Source of the DNA: Clostridiales bacterium
Lineage (GTDB): Bacteria; Bacillota; Clostridia; Oscillospirales; Ruminococcaceae
Length of the DNA stretch: 57,930 nt
Assembly: GCA_012518465.1 (NCBI GenBank)
Contig: JAAYSD010000088.1
Coordinates: 1-57,930, forward strand
Reading direction: 5' to 3'
Shown here: piece after piece, positions 42,769 to 51,363 of the stretch
Layout of the letters: each line of letters opens with the position of its first letter
Numbering within the stretch: position 1 is the first letter of the stretch
Notes under the pieces: generated by a model
Database searches by the model: none
What the model was told of the DNA's origin: nothing
Seen by the model: only the letters and a program-made list of their open reading frames with translations
Position numbers and translations under genes: made by a program

Positions 42769-44946
42769 GTGGAAAAATACACAATAATTCTTCTCGCATT
42801 ATTGTTAGTAGGTACTATAATTTACATTTTTTATAGAGAAAAAAGCAGTTATCGCCTTATAAAAGAAGCAAAAATGATGCTGGACTCTTCCAATGATTTT
42901 ATAATGATATGGAAAACAGATTTAAGCTATTTTAAGGCAAATAGCTTTATGCAAAGAAATATCGCCACAAATGGAAAAGAGCTGGATGCAAGCATAGTTT
43001 TAGAAATATTCGGTATGAACACCACGATTAAGGACTTTTCTGCTAGTGAACTTCTTTCTAATGCTGTTAATACTTCCCAAAGGGAAGCTGCTTTGATTAA
43101 TGCAAATAATGATAATATCAGAGTTTTATGGAATTCTAAGGTAATTAGCACGAAAAAAGGTGTGCATAAGATTATTTCAATTGGCAAGGATGTAACTTCA
43201 CAGTATAAATTAAAGCAAGAAATTGATGCTTTGTCCAAAAAGACCTCTATTTTTCAAGATAATTATTATATAGCTATTGAAAGTGCTGGTATAGGCATAA
43301 TTTCAATTGTTGCGGAAAACTATATTTATAATGTTCATCTGTCAAGTGGTGGTAAAAAATTACTTGGTTTTTCAGATGATGAGGAAATTACACTTGAAAA
43401 GCTTGAAAATAAAGTGCATTTTTCAGATATAAATACTTATAATTTTCAAATAAATCGTATTTTAGTAGGGCTTAGTGAAAGCCTTACTATTGATGCAAAG
43501 CTTGAGGTTGCTCCCAATGTTTTTCATGATTTTGTTATTAAGTTTAAAAGCAAAAAGAATAAAAATGGCGATATAGTGAGGATTTCCGGTGCCTATATTG
43601 ATATTACAACACAAAAGGAAAATTATCGTCTTTATGATAAGACTGCCTTTGAAGATGAATTAACAGGACTACCCAATCGTAGAAAATTTATGCTTGAGGG
43701 AAATAATTTCTTAAATAATATGAAAAGGACGGGCAAAAAAGCTTCTGTTTCTTTAATTGATTTAGATAATTTTCAGAGGGTAAATACCTTGTTTGGCTTT
43801 GAAACCGGAGATAAGGTTTTAAAGTGGTTTGCTAGTGCTTTGAATGAATTTGTCAGTAAGGACTTGTTAGTAGCAAGGACAGGAGCTGATGATTTTGCTG
43901 TTGTTATGTTCTGCGATTCAGAGCGGGAGGTTAGAGATTTTTCTGAAAAGCTTCGTATTACTCTTGAAAAAAATATTATTTCCGATACTCTTAAGGAGCA
44001 GGTTAATTTTAGGCTTGGTTCTTGCTTTTTTAATGAAGATGACGAGTTTTCTTCCGTATATAGTAAAGCTTATATAGCGCTTGTTTCAGGTAGAAAATCA
44101 GGTCTGGATAAGATAGTTTTCTATAATGATGAGGTGGAAAAACAGCTTTTTGAAAGAGAAAATCTTGAGAATGAAATTGCTGAGGCTTTAAGAAGAAATG
44201 AATTTGAGTTGTACTATCAGCCTAAAATTTCTTTTAAAACAGGAAAAATCGTAGGACTTGAGGCGCTTATGAGATGGAATCATCCGACAAGGGGTGTTGT
44301 CACTCCTAATGTATTTATTTCCGTCGCTGAAGAAATAGGTTTAATCACTAAAATAGATGAGTGGGGACTGAAAGAGGCTTGCAGACAGAATAAGATTTGG
44401 CAGGAAAAGGGATTCAGTAATATAAAGGTGTCTGTAAATATATCTCAAGCACAGTTATATCAAACTGATATTTATGAAACGGTTAAAAATACTTTGGATG
44501 AAACTCAGCTTGAGGCAAAGTGGTTGGAGCTTGAAATTACTGAAACCATGGCTATGAAGGATATAGACCATACTATTTCAACACTTAAAAAGCTGAAATC
44601 TCTAGGTGTATCAATATCTATGGATGACTTTGGAACAGGTTATTCGTCGCTATCATCTTTAAAATCAATGCCAATCGATATTTTAAAAATTGATAGAAGC
44701 TTAGTTTATGATGTTCAAGAAAATAATACTTCCAAGCATATCACAAGTGCAATTATCACTTTAGGAAAAGCGATGAATCTTGTTACATTAGCAGAGGGTG
44801 TGGAAACAAAGGAGCAAGGCGAGTTTTTAAGTGATTTAGGCTGCGATTTGGCACAGGGATATTATTATGGCAGACCCCAAACAGTAGATGGCATTGAAGA
44901 AATGTTTCAAAGGCAGTTGGATATGGAAAGTCAGTCAATTTCTTAG
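42769..44946 (+). CDS. PAS-GGDEF-EAL cyclic-di-GMP phosphodiesterase
   Basis: A 725-residue signalling protein. One N-terminal transmembrane helix (about 4-22) is followed by two PAS-like regions (about 36-140 and 160-285), a GGDEF domain (about 290-450) and an EAL domain (about 470-715). The cyclase signature is degenerate (GADDF at 372-376), so synthesis of c-di-GMP is unlikely. The phosphodiesterase residues look intact: GLEALMRW (498-500 EAL), NIS, LEITET, SMDDFGTGYSS, ILKIDRS and LAEGVET. I therefore infer c-di-GMP breakdown, possibly tuned by GTP binding. Start is GTG 42769 after GGGAGG. Confidence 0.93.
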   Translation: MEKYTIILLALLLVGTIIYIFYREKSSYRLIKEAKMMLDSSNDFIMIWKTDLSYFKANSFMQRNIATNGKELDASIVLEIFGMNTTIKDFSASELLSNAVNTSQREAALINANNDNIRVLWNSKVISTKKGVHKIISIGKDVTSQYKLKQEIDALSKKTSIFQDNYYIAIESAGIGIISIVAENYIYNVHLSSGGKKLLGFSDDEEITLEKLENKVHFSDINTYNFQINRILVGLSESLTIDAKLEVAPNVFHDFVIKFKSKKNKNGDIVRISGAYIDITTQKENYRLYDKTAFEDELTGLPNRRKFMLEGNNFLNNMKRTGKKASVSLIDLDNFQRVNTLFGFETGDKVLKWFASALNEFVSKDLLVARTGADDFAVVMFCDSEREVRDFSEKLRITLEKNIISDTLKEQVNFRLGSCFFNEDDEFSSVYSKAYIALVSGRKSGLDKIVFYNDEVEKQLFERENLENEIAEALRRNEFELYYQPKISFKTGKIVGLEALMRWNHPTRGVVTPNVFISVAEEIGLITKIDEWGLKEACRQNKIWQEKGFSNIKVSVNISQAQLYQTDIYETVKNTLDETQLEAKWLELEITETMAMKDIDHTISTLKKLKSLGVSISMDDFGTGYSSLSSLKSMPIDILKIDRSLVYDVQENNTSKHITSAIITLGKAMNLVTLAEGVETKEQGEFLSDLGCDLAQGYYYGRPQTVDGIEEMFQRQLDMESQSIS

Positions 44947-44975
44947 CAGTTTTTGTGAAAATTATGTGTAAATAC

Positions 44976-45003
44976 TTGATTTTTTAAATATAATATGTAT
45001 AAT
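44976..45003 (+). promoter_or_regulatory. Promoter of htpG
   Basis: TTGATT (44976-44981) and TATAAT (44998-45003) with a 16-nt spacer; the predicted start site falls inside the CIRCE element. Confidence 0.75.
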
Positions 45004-45007
45004 AGTA

Positions 45008-45034
45008 TTAGCACTCATTAAAAAAGAGTGCTAA
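45008..45034 (+). promoter_or_regulatory. CIRCE element (HrcA operator)
   Basis: TTAGCACTC-N9-GAGTGCTAA is a perfect match to the CIRCE consensus and overlaps the transcription start of htpG, so the gene is almost certainly repressed by HrcA and heat-induced. hrcA, groESL and dnaK are not in the window. Confidence 0.97.
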
Positions 45035-45068
45035 TACTCATTTTATATCTTGGAAAGGGAATGATAAA

Positions 45069-46952
45069 ATGTCAAAAAAACAGTTTAAAGCTGAATCTAA
45101 GCGACTTTTGGATTTAATGATTAATTCAATCTATACTCACAAAGAAATTTTTTTAAGAGAGCTTATTTCAAATGCAAGCGATGCAATGGATAAGCTATAT
45201 TATAAGTCTTTGAAGGAAAATATAGGTCTTGGCAGAGAAGATTTTGAAATTCGTCTTACAAATGATAAAGACAATGGTATTTTAAAAATCAAAGACAACG
45301 GCATAGGAATGACGAAGGAAGAGCTTGAAAACAACCTCGGTGTTATTGCTAAGAGTGGTTCTTTAGCCTTTAAAAGCGACAATGAAAAGGTTGAAGATGT
45401 TGATATAATCGGACAGTTTGGCGTAGGCTTTTACTCTGCTTTTATGGTGGCAAAAAAAGTCACTGTTATCAGTAAAGCGTATGGAAGCGATGAAGCTTAT
45501 AAATGGGAGTCCGAGGGTGTAGATGGATATACAATCGTACCTGCTGAAAAAGATTCGCATGGAACAGAAATAATTCTTGAAATAAAGGATGATACTGATG
45601 ATGAAAAGTTTCAGGATTATTTACTGGATTATAAAATTAAAAATATAGTGAAAAAGTATTCAGATTATATTCGATATCCTATAAAAATGCTTGTGACAAA
45701 GTCTAAGCCTGTTGAGGGTAAGGAGGGCGAGTTTGAGGATTATACCGAAGATGAAACATTAAATTCTATGATTCCTATCTGGAAAAAGAATAAATCCGAG
45801 CTTACTGATGATGATTATAACAATTTTTATCAGGATAAATTTTATGATTATGAAAAGCCATTGGCACATATTCACAGCAGGACAGAGGGTACAGCTACTT
45901 ATCACGCTTTGTTATTCATTCCTGCTAAGGCTGCATATGATTATTATACTAAAAGCTATGAAAAGGGTTTACAGCTTTATTCAAGCGGCGTAATGATTAT
46001 GGACAAATGTGCAGATTTACTTCCTGATTATTTTAGCTTTGTAAAAGGGCTTGTTGATAGTGAAGATTTGTCGCTTAATATATCGAGAGAAATGCTTCAG
46101 CACGACAGACAGCTGAAAATTATTGCTAAAGCGCTTGAAAGGACTATTAAAAACGAGCTTAAAAAAATGCTTAAAAATGAACGTGAGAAATATGAAAAGT
46201 TCTTTAAAAGCTTTGGACTTCAGCTAAAATACGGTGTATATGAGGGATTTGGCGCTAATAAGGAATTGCTTGAGGACTTGCTTTTATTCTATTCGTCAAC
46301 AGAGAAAAAGCTTGTAACCCTTGATGAATACAGGGCTAGAATGAAAGAAGATCAGAAGTATATTTTCTTTGCTAGTGGCAGCGATGTAAATGCAATTGAC
46401 AATCTGCCTCAGGCTGAATTTGTAAAGGAAAAGGGCTATGAGATATTGTATCTTACTGAAAATGTCGATGAATTTACTTTACAAATGATGCGAGAATATG
46501 ATGGAAAAGAATTCAAATCCGTATCAGCAGGAGATTTAAACCTTGATTCAGAAGAGGAAAAGAAAAAGCTAGAGGAAGAAAATAAAGAGAACAAGGATTT
46601 ATTTGATTATATTAAGGAAAGCCTTGATGGGAAAGTAACCTCAGTTAAGCTATCTTCAAGGTTAAAGACACATCCTGTTTGCATTACAAGTGAGGGAAAT
46701 GTTTCTCTGGAAATGGAAAAGGTGCTTTCATCTATGCCAAATGCAGATAATGCACCAAAGGCAGAAAAAATTCTTGAGATAAATTCAGAGCATCCTATCT
46801 ATGAGAAGTTAAAACTACTTTTCGATACTGATAAGGAGCTTTTAAAGGATTATAGCAAGATTTTATACGGTCAAGCACTGCTTATAGAGGGAATGGCTAT
46901 TGATAATCCTGTCGAACTATCAGATTTAATGTCTAAAGTCTTAAGTAAGTAA
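45069..46952 (+). CDS. htpG: Molecular chaperone HtpG (Hsp90)
   Basis: A 627-residue bacterial Hsp90 with the expected three domains. The N-terminal GHKL ATPase has [23 protein letters not shown] and [15 protein letters not shown]; the middle domain has the catalytic-loop [12 protein letters not shown]; the C-terminal dimerisation domain follows after an acidic linker ([18 protein letters not shown]). It begins at ATG 45069 after GGAAAGGGA and is a single-gene unit between a CIRCE-controlled promoter and a strong terminator. Confidence 0.97.
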   Translation: MSKKQFKAESKRLLDLMINSIYTHKEIFLRELISNASDAMDKLYYKSLKENIGLGREDFEIRLTNDKDNGILKIKDNGIGMTKEELENNLGVIAKSGSLAFKSDNEKVEDVDIIGQFGVGFYSAFMVAKKVTVISKAYGSDEAYKWESEGVDGYTIVPAEKDSHGTEIILEIKDDTDDEKFQDYLLDYKIKNIVKKYSDYIRYPIKMLVTKSKPVEGKEGEFEDYTEDETLNSMIPIWKKNKSELTDDDYNNFYQDKFYDYEKPLAHIHSRTEGTATYHALLFIPAKAAYDYYTKSYEKGLQLYSSGVMIMDKCADLLPDYFSFVKGLVDSEDLSLNISREMLQHDRQLKIIAKALERTIKNELKKMLKNEREKYEKFFKSFGLQLKYGVYEGFGANKELLEDLLLFYSSTEKKLVTLDEYRARMKEDQKYIFFASGSDVNAIDNLPQAEFVKEKGYEILYLTENVDEFTLQMMREYDGKEFKSVSAGDLNLDSEEEKKKLEEENKENKDLFDYIKESLDGKVTSVKLSSRLKTHPVCITSEGNVSLEMEKVLSSMPNADNAPKAEKILEINSEHPIYEKLKLLFDTDKELLKDYSKILYGQALLIEGMAIDNPVELSDLMSKVLSK

Positions 46953-46957
46953 AATGC

Positions 46958-46988
46958 AAAAAAGCTTGTCAAATCGACAAGCTTTTTT
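46958..46988 (+). terminator. Terminator of htpG
   Basis: A 13-bp perfect stem (46958-46970 with 46976-46988) with a 5-nt loop ends in a T run, 5 nt after the stop codon; the A-rich 5' arm might also serve the convergent gene. Confidence 0.92.
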
Positions 46989-47050
46989 GTTTTATTAATT
47001 TTATCATAAGTTTTTCGATAAAGTAAACTCAATTATCAGAATATCGTTTC

Positions 47051-48712
47051 TTACACAACAATACTGTAAAATCCATATCCTCCAGATAGATTGTAAGCAT
47101 CAAAGCCATGTTCCATCAAAATTCTTGCTGCATAATAGCTTCTTACCCCTGACTGACAATGTACTATTATTTTTTTTGATTTATCCAGCCTATCTAGATT
47201 CTGTCTAAGGCTGTCAAGCTCAATGTTTATTGAGCCTGTGATTTTTCCTTGAGATACTTCATATGGAGTTCTTACATCAAGCAATATATAGTCATTATTT
47301 TCAGCTAAAAGTGGAATATCATGCCAATGCACTTGTTTTACTATACCATTCATAATATTTTCTATAATATAACCAGCCATATTTACGGGGTCTTTTGCAG
47401 ATGAAAATGGGGGAGCATATGCCAGCTCAAGCTCTGTTAAATCAAAGCCTGTCATCTTAGCTCTTATAGCGGTTGCAAGCACATCTATCCTCTTATCCAC
47501 ACCATCAAAGCCTACTATTTGCGCACCTAAAATTCTTCCGTTTTCCTTATTGAAAATAGTTTTAACCGTCATTGAAGAAGCTCCGGGATAATAAGTAGCG
47601 TGTGATGGGGAGATAGTAACAACTTTATCATAATCAATGCCAAGCTGTTTTATTTGCGATTCATTAAGACCGGTTGAGGCAATGCTCATATCAAATAGCT
47701 TTAAAATTGCACTGCCCTGAACACCTTTGTAAACGCTGTTAATTCCGTAAATATTATCAGCTGCAATGCGTGCTTGCTTATTAGCAGGACCTGCCAGAGG
47801 AACATTACACCTTTTTCCGTTGATAAAGTTTGTTATTTCGATAGCGTCACCCACTGCATATATGTCATTATCCGAGGTTTGCATATGCTCATTTACAACA
47901 ATAGCACCAATTTTATTTAATTCTAAGCCACAGCTTTTAGCTAAATCACTTTCAGGGCGAACACCAGCAGAAAGAATTATCATATCAGCAGTCAGATTTT
48001 CACCATTTGCCATAGTTATAGTTAAATTACCACTTGAATTTGTTTGTTTTTTTATGGATTTTACAGCGTTATTTAAATACAAATTAATTCCATTATATTG
48101 CATATAGGTATGTACAATAGCTGCTGTATCAAAATCTAATGAGGCAGACATAATATGGTCCGACATCTCTGCTAGAGATACGTCAATTCCTTTATGAGAA
48201 AGGTTTTCTGCCATCTCAAGCCCAATAAATCCACCACCAATTATTAAAGCAGATTTTGGCGAATTATTTTTAATAAAATCTGAAATTTTATATGTGTCGG
48301 GAATATTTCTTAGTGTAAAGACTTCATCAATAGTAATTCCATCAATAGGAGGAACGAGAGGCTTTGCACCGGGTGAGAGAATAAGCTTGTCATAGCTTTC
48401 TTCATAAACTTCATTAGTATTAATATCTTTGATTTGTACTGTTTTTGATTTTCTGTTTATTGCGAGTGCTTCATTATTTATTCTGACTTCAATATTAAAT
48501 CTTTCCTTAAAGCCCTGTGGATTTTGTAAGGTAAGATTGTTTTTATTTCTAATTGTACCACCTATGTAATAGGGAAGGCCACAATTAGCATACGATACAT
48601 ACTGTCCTCTTTCTATAATAATTATTTCTGCATTTTCATCGAGTCTTCTCAGCCTTGCTGCTGCTGTTGCACCGCCTGCAACTCCACCAATAATTAAAAC
48701 TTTTTGTCCCAT
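47051..48712 (-). CDS. CoA-disulfide reductase / rhodanese fusion (CoADR-RHD)
   Basis: A 553-residue flavoprotein. The FAD motif is IIGGVAGGATAAARLRRL, the redox cysteine is in YANCGLPYYIGG (single-Cys CoADR type), the NAD(P)H motif is ALIIGGGFIGLEMAENL and the second FAD motif ends in YAVGDAIE. The C-terminal rhodanese domain (about 460-553) starts YILLDVRTPYEVSQG and has the active cysteine in VHCQSGVRSYYAARIL. Such fusions reduce CoA disulfides, persulfides or polysulfides using NAD(P)H, so a role in sulfur or thiol stress is likely. A palindrome covers its promoter. Confidence 0.93.
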   Translation of the reverse strand: MGQKVLIIGGVAGGATAAARLRRLDENAEIIIIERGQYVSYANCGLPYYIGGTIRNKNNLTLQNPQGFKERFNIEVRINNEALAINRKSKTVQIKDINTNEVYEESYDKLILSPGAKPLVPPIDGITIDEVFTLRNIPDTYKISDFIKNNSPKSALIIGGGFIGLEMAENLSHKGIDVSLAEMSDHIMSASLDFDTAAIVHTYMQYNGINLYLNNAVKSIKKQTNSSGNLTITMANGENLTADMIILSAGVRPESDLAKSCGLELNKIGAIVVNEHMQTSDNDIYAVGDAIEITNFINGKRCNVPLAGPANKQARIAADNIYGINSVYKGVQGSAILKLFDMSIASTGLNESQIKQLGIDYDKVVTISPSHATYYPGASSMTVKTIFNKENGRILGAQIVGFDGVDKRIDVLATAIRAKMTGFDLTELELAYAPPFSSAKDPVNMAGYIIENIMNGIVKQVHWHDIPLLAENNDYILLDVRTPYEVSQGKITGSINIELDSLRQNLDRLDKSKKIIVHCQSGVRSYYAARILMEHGFDAYNLSGGYGFYSIVV

Positions 48713-48730
48713 GTTTATTCCTCCATTGAA

Positions 48731-48762
48731 ATATATAAGTATTTGCTTAATTACTTATATAT
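48731..48762 (-). promoter_or_regulatory. Palindromic operator before the CoADR-rhodanese gene
   Basis: ATATATAAGTA (48731-48741) and its exact complement (48752-48762) are separated by 10 nt, between the -10 box and the Shine-Dalgarno sequence. The size and AT-rich arms recall operators of ArsR/SmtB-type repressors, but no such regulator is encoded nearby. Confidence 0.5.
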
Positions 48763-48791
48763 AGTTTAACCGATAGTCAATAATTTGTCAA
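48763..48791 (-). promoter_or_regulatory. Promoter of the CoADR-rhodanese gene
   Basis: TTGACA (48786-48791) and TAAACT (48763-48768) on the minus strand with a 17-nt spacer, directly followed by the palindrome. Confidence 0.6.
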
Positions 48792-48818
48792 TGTGTTTGT
48801 GAGAAAATCACAAAAAAA

Positions 48819-48846
48819 TGCTCTTAAGGAAAAATCCTTAAGAGCA
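48819..48846 (-). terminator. Terminator of the cellulase gene
   Basis: A 12-bp perfect stem (48819-48830 with 48835-48846) with a 4-nt loop and a T7 run on the minus strand, 26 nt after the stop codon. Confidence 0.95.
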
Positions 48847-48872
48847 ATAAACAGTATAAAAAAGTAAACTTA

Positions 48873-50189
48873 TTAGTTAAAATCTCTTAAAACAACTTCA
48901 TAGTCCTTACCACTTGCAGCTTCCATAATGGCATCAATAAGTTCAGTCTTAGCTACCTTAGCGTTATATCTATCAAAGAAACCGAAGCTTTCCTTGCTTG
49001 ATGCAGTTGTAGAACCATTATCCCAAAGTATTGGTAATACACCATTTTTAACAGCTTGTTGTACTACATATTCTGTATAGTAAGTTCTGTATGGCTCTTC
49101 AACGCCCGCAGTAGCACCAAATTCACCTAAAATAACAGGAATCCCCTTGTCAATATAGGCTTCTTTAAGCTGCTTGTAAATATCAGCTATATAATCTTCT
49201 TGTCCCCATGTATCCACCTTAGCCGTATCAGTGGCATACTTTCCCCACTGAGAATATTGCCCTTCTAAAGCAGTTAAATACGGGTCATAATTATGCACTG
49301 ATACAATAATTCTGTTTTCAATTGTATCCTTAGGCATTTCAAAGCCCTTTATTGTATATTCGATATTAGTATTATATCCAGGCATCAATAAGTGTCTTTC
49401 AGCATTATTTCCACCGGAAGCACGAACAATATTAACAAAAAGCTGATTTATTTCATTTGTTAATTCAAGGTATGATTCAGTCGGAGGAGCATATCCCTTA
49501 TGGAATTCATTCATTGATTCAAAAATTAAGTAATCGGGATAATTTTTAAATCTTTCAGCAATTTGCTCCCAAATAATGCGATATTTTTTGAGCATTTCCT
49601 CTTTTTCAGCATCATCCTTAGGTGCGGGTGTAAGCCATGAATCGCCGGAATCTGCTCCATCATGGTGAATATTAATGATTGCGTACATTCCTTCATCAAT
49701 TACATAGTTTACTACTTCATGAACTCTGTCAAGAAAGTTTTGGTCAATTGTATATTTACCATCATCACTTAAATGATTTAGCCATGAAACAGGAATCCTA
49801 ATTACATTAAATCCAGCTTCCTTAACAGCTTTGATTAATTCCTTAGTTATTCTAGGGTTGCCCCAAGTAGATTCATCTACAACGATTTCATTATCTTTAT
49901 CATCTTTTAATTTATCGAAAGAATCAAGAGCATTTCCAAGATTCCAGCCGACCTTCATTTCTTTAACAAGCTCAAGTGAAGTCATATCACGCATTGTGGT
50001 ATTTTCCGGCTCGGAAGTATCGTATTTGATTTTTAAATAATCATCTACGTTAATAGGCTTTTTGGAATCGTTATCAGAAATAGAATTGTTACCAGAATCA
50101 TTATCTTTTGAAGAATTGTCACCAGCTTTACAAGCTGTAAGGCTTAAAATCATTACCACTGACAATATTGTAGCAAATAATCGTTTCAA
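48873..50189 (-). CDS. Lipoprotein GH5 endoglucanase (cellulase)
   Basis: A 438-residue secreted glycoside hydrolase. The signal peptide ends in the lipobox LTAC (Cys20), followed by a Ser/Asp/Asn-rich spacer, so the enzyme is displayed on the cell surface rather than released. The GH5 barrel begins VKEMKVGWNLGNALDSFD and carries FNVIRIPVSW, NIHHDGAD, the acid/base glutamate in FESMNEFHKG and the nucleophile in VILGEFGATAG. The pattern fits GH5 subfamily 4-like endoglucanases. There is no dockerin or carbohydrate-binding module. It starts at TTG 50189 after GGAGGT. A cre-like site in the promoter suggests catabolite repression. Confidence 0.92.
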   Translation of the reverse strand: MKRLFATILSVVMILSLTACKAGDNSSKDNDSGNNSISDNDSKKPINVDDYLKIKYDTSEPENTTMRDMTSLELVKEMKVGWNLGNALDSFDKLKDDKDNEIVVDESTWGNPRITKELIKAVKEAGFNVIRIPVSWLNHLSDDGKYTIDQNFLDRVHEVVNYVIDEGMYAIINIHHDGADSGDSWLTPAPKDDAEKEEMLKKYRIIWEQIAERFKNYPDYLIFESMNEFHKGYAPPTESYLELTNEINQLFVNIVRASGGNNAERHLLMPGYNTNIEYTIKGFEMPKDTIENRIIVSVHNYDPYLTALEGQYSQWGKYATDTAKVDTWGQEDYIADIYKQLKEAYIDKGIPVILGEFGATAGVEEPYRTYYTEYVVQQAVKNGVLPILWDNGSTTASSKESFGFFDRYNAKVAKTELIDAIMEAASGKDYEVVLRDFN

Positions 50190-50221
50190 AATAATACCTC
50201 CATTATTAATTTATCTAGTTA

Positions 50222-50250
50222 ATTGTATACGATTTCACAAAGAAAATCAA
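50222..50250 (-). promoter_or_regulatory. Promoter of the cellulase gene
   Basis: TTGATT (50245-50250) and TACAAT (50222-50227) on the minus strand with a 17-nt spacer, 33 nt before the TTG start. Confidence 0.78.
50224..50237 (-). promoter_or_regulatory. Putative CcpA cre site in the cellulase promoter
   Basis: TGAAATCGTATACA on the minus strand matches the cre consensus TGWNANCGNTNWCA at 13 of 14 positions and covers the -10 box and part of the spacer, a classic repressing position. Confidence 0.65.
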
Positions 50251-50321
50251 TAGTAAAATTTTTTTTCGTGATTTTAAATAAATATTAGTTTGAAAATTTG
50301 TGATGTATACCGAAAGTGAGG

Positions 50322-50467
50322 CTGTAAAATATAGAACATTTTTTATACAGAATCATAATATGTATAAACGGAGTTTTGAATTAAATATCTAAGCTCCGTA
50401 GACGGTGCAAAGGTGGTTTATCCTGTAAATAGCTTTTGCAAGTGCTCGCAAAGAACACACCGTCTGC
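50322..50467. ncRNA. Structured intergenic element between proC and the cellulase gene
   Basis: Three nested or adjacent stems are visible: CTGTA/TACAG (50322-50350), ACGGAG/CTCCGT (50368-50399), and AGACGGTG/CACCGTCT (50400-50407 with 50458-50465). The last encloses TTTGC/GCAAA (50435-50452), whose GCAAA also has an alternative TTTGC partner. It lies upstream of the cellulase promoter, so it is not that gene's leader. It matches no riboswitch or housekeeping RNA that I know; strand is undecided. The rest of the 361-nt gap is promoter and terminator. Confidence 0.4.
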
Positions 50468-50507
50468 TTGATATAAAAGGAAATATGCAAAAGTGTATTT
50501 CTCAACA

Positions 50508-50536
50508 AATGCCTCCTTGTATTCCAAGGAGGCATT
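50508..50536 (-). terminator. Terminator of the folT-proC unit
   Basis: A 12-bp perfect stem (50508-50519 with 50525-50536) with a 5-nt loop lies 14 nt after the proC stop. The T run on the minus strand is short (TTTGTTG). Confidence 0.7.
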
Positions 50537-50550
50537 GAGCTTTATATAGA

Positions 50551-51351
50551 TTATTTTTGCAGTTCATAAGCACGTTTTGTACAAGAGTTAGCAGCCTTTT
50601 TTACAATGCCCGTTAAATCATTGCTTAAAAACTCTTCAAGACCTGCGATAGTAGTTCCTCCGGGGGAGGATACCTGCTGAATCAGTTCATCTATGCTCAT
50701 TCCCGAGCTTGTAATCATTTTTGCTGAGCCTTCTAAGCTTTTAGCGAAAAGCTTTAATGCAGAGTTTTCATCGATATCAACACTCTTGGCATAATCGATA
50801 AAGCCCTTTGCAAATAAGTAGATAAAAGCAGGTGAGCTGCCATTTATCGCTATAATCTCTTTCATTTTATCTATTGGAATTTCAACAGCTAAGCCGCAGC
50901 TTTCAAAAATCGACATAGCAAATTTAAATTCACTTTCACTTACTTTATTATTTTTAGAAACTGCACTAGCACCTACTCCCAACATCATGGGAGTATTTGG
51001 CATGACTAAGATGACTTTTACATCTTTTAATGTGCGCTGTTCAATATATTCGGCTGAGATACCAGCACATATTGAGATAAAAACCGTTTTTTCAGTTACA
51101 GCATTCTTAATTTCGCTAAGCAAATCCTCGATATTCTGAGGCTTCACAGCTAAAAGAACATATGTACAGCTTTTTACAATGTCAATAGCTGTATCGGTGA
51201 ACTTTATTCCTTTTTGCTTTAGCTCTGCATGACTTGAGCTGTTTTTATCATAAGCAAAAATTTTAATTTCCTTTGAAAAGTTACTGTTTAAAACACCGTT
51301 AATAATGGCTTTTCCCATGTTTCCGATGCCAATAACACCTAAAGTAATCAT
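50551..51351 (-). CDS. proC: Pyrroline-5-carboxylate reductase
   Basis: A 266-residue enzyme that catalyses the last step of proline synthesis with NAD(P)H. The dinucleotide motif is LGVIGIGNMGKAIINGVL, followed by VLLAVKPQNIEDLL, VILVMPNTPMMLGVGAS and the C-terminal catalytic segment ISSPGGTTIAGLEE (present here as VSSPGGTTIAGLEEF). It lies 12 nt after folT and is probably co-transcribed, although proline and folate metabolism are not otherwise linked. proA and proB are not in the window. Confidence 0.94.
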   Translation of the reverse strand: MITLGVIGIGNMGKAIINGVLNSNFSKEIKIFAYDKNSSSHAELKQKGIKFTDTAIDIVKSCTYVLLAVKPQNIEDLLSEIKNAVTEKTVFISICAGISAEYIEQRTLKDVKVILVMPNTPMMLGVGASAVSKNNKVSESEFKFAMSIFESCGLAVEIPIDKMKEIIAINGSSPAFIYLFAKGFIDYAKSVDIDENSALKLFAKSLEGSAKMITSSGMSIDELIQQVSSPGGTTIAGLEEFLSNDLTGIVKKAANSCTKRAYELQK

Positions 51352-51363
51352 AATAGCCTTTCG

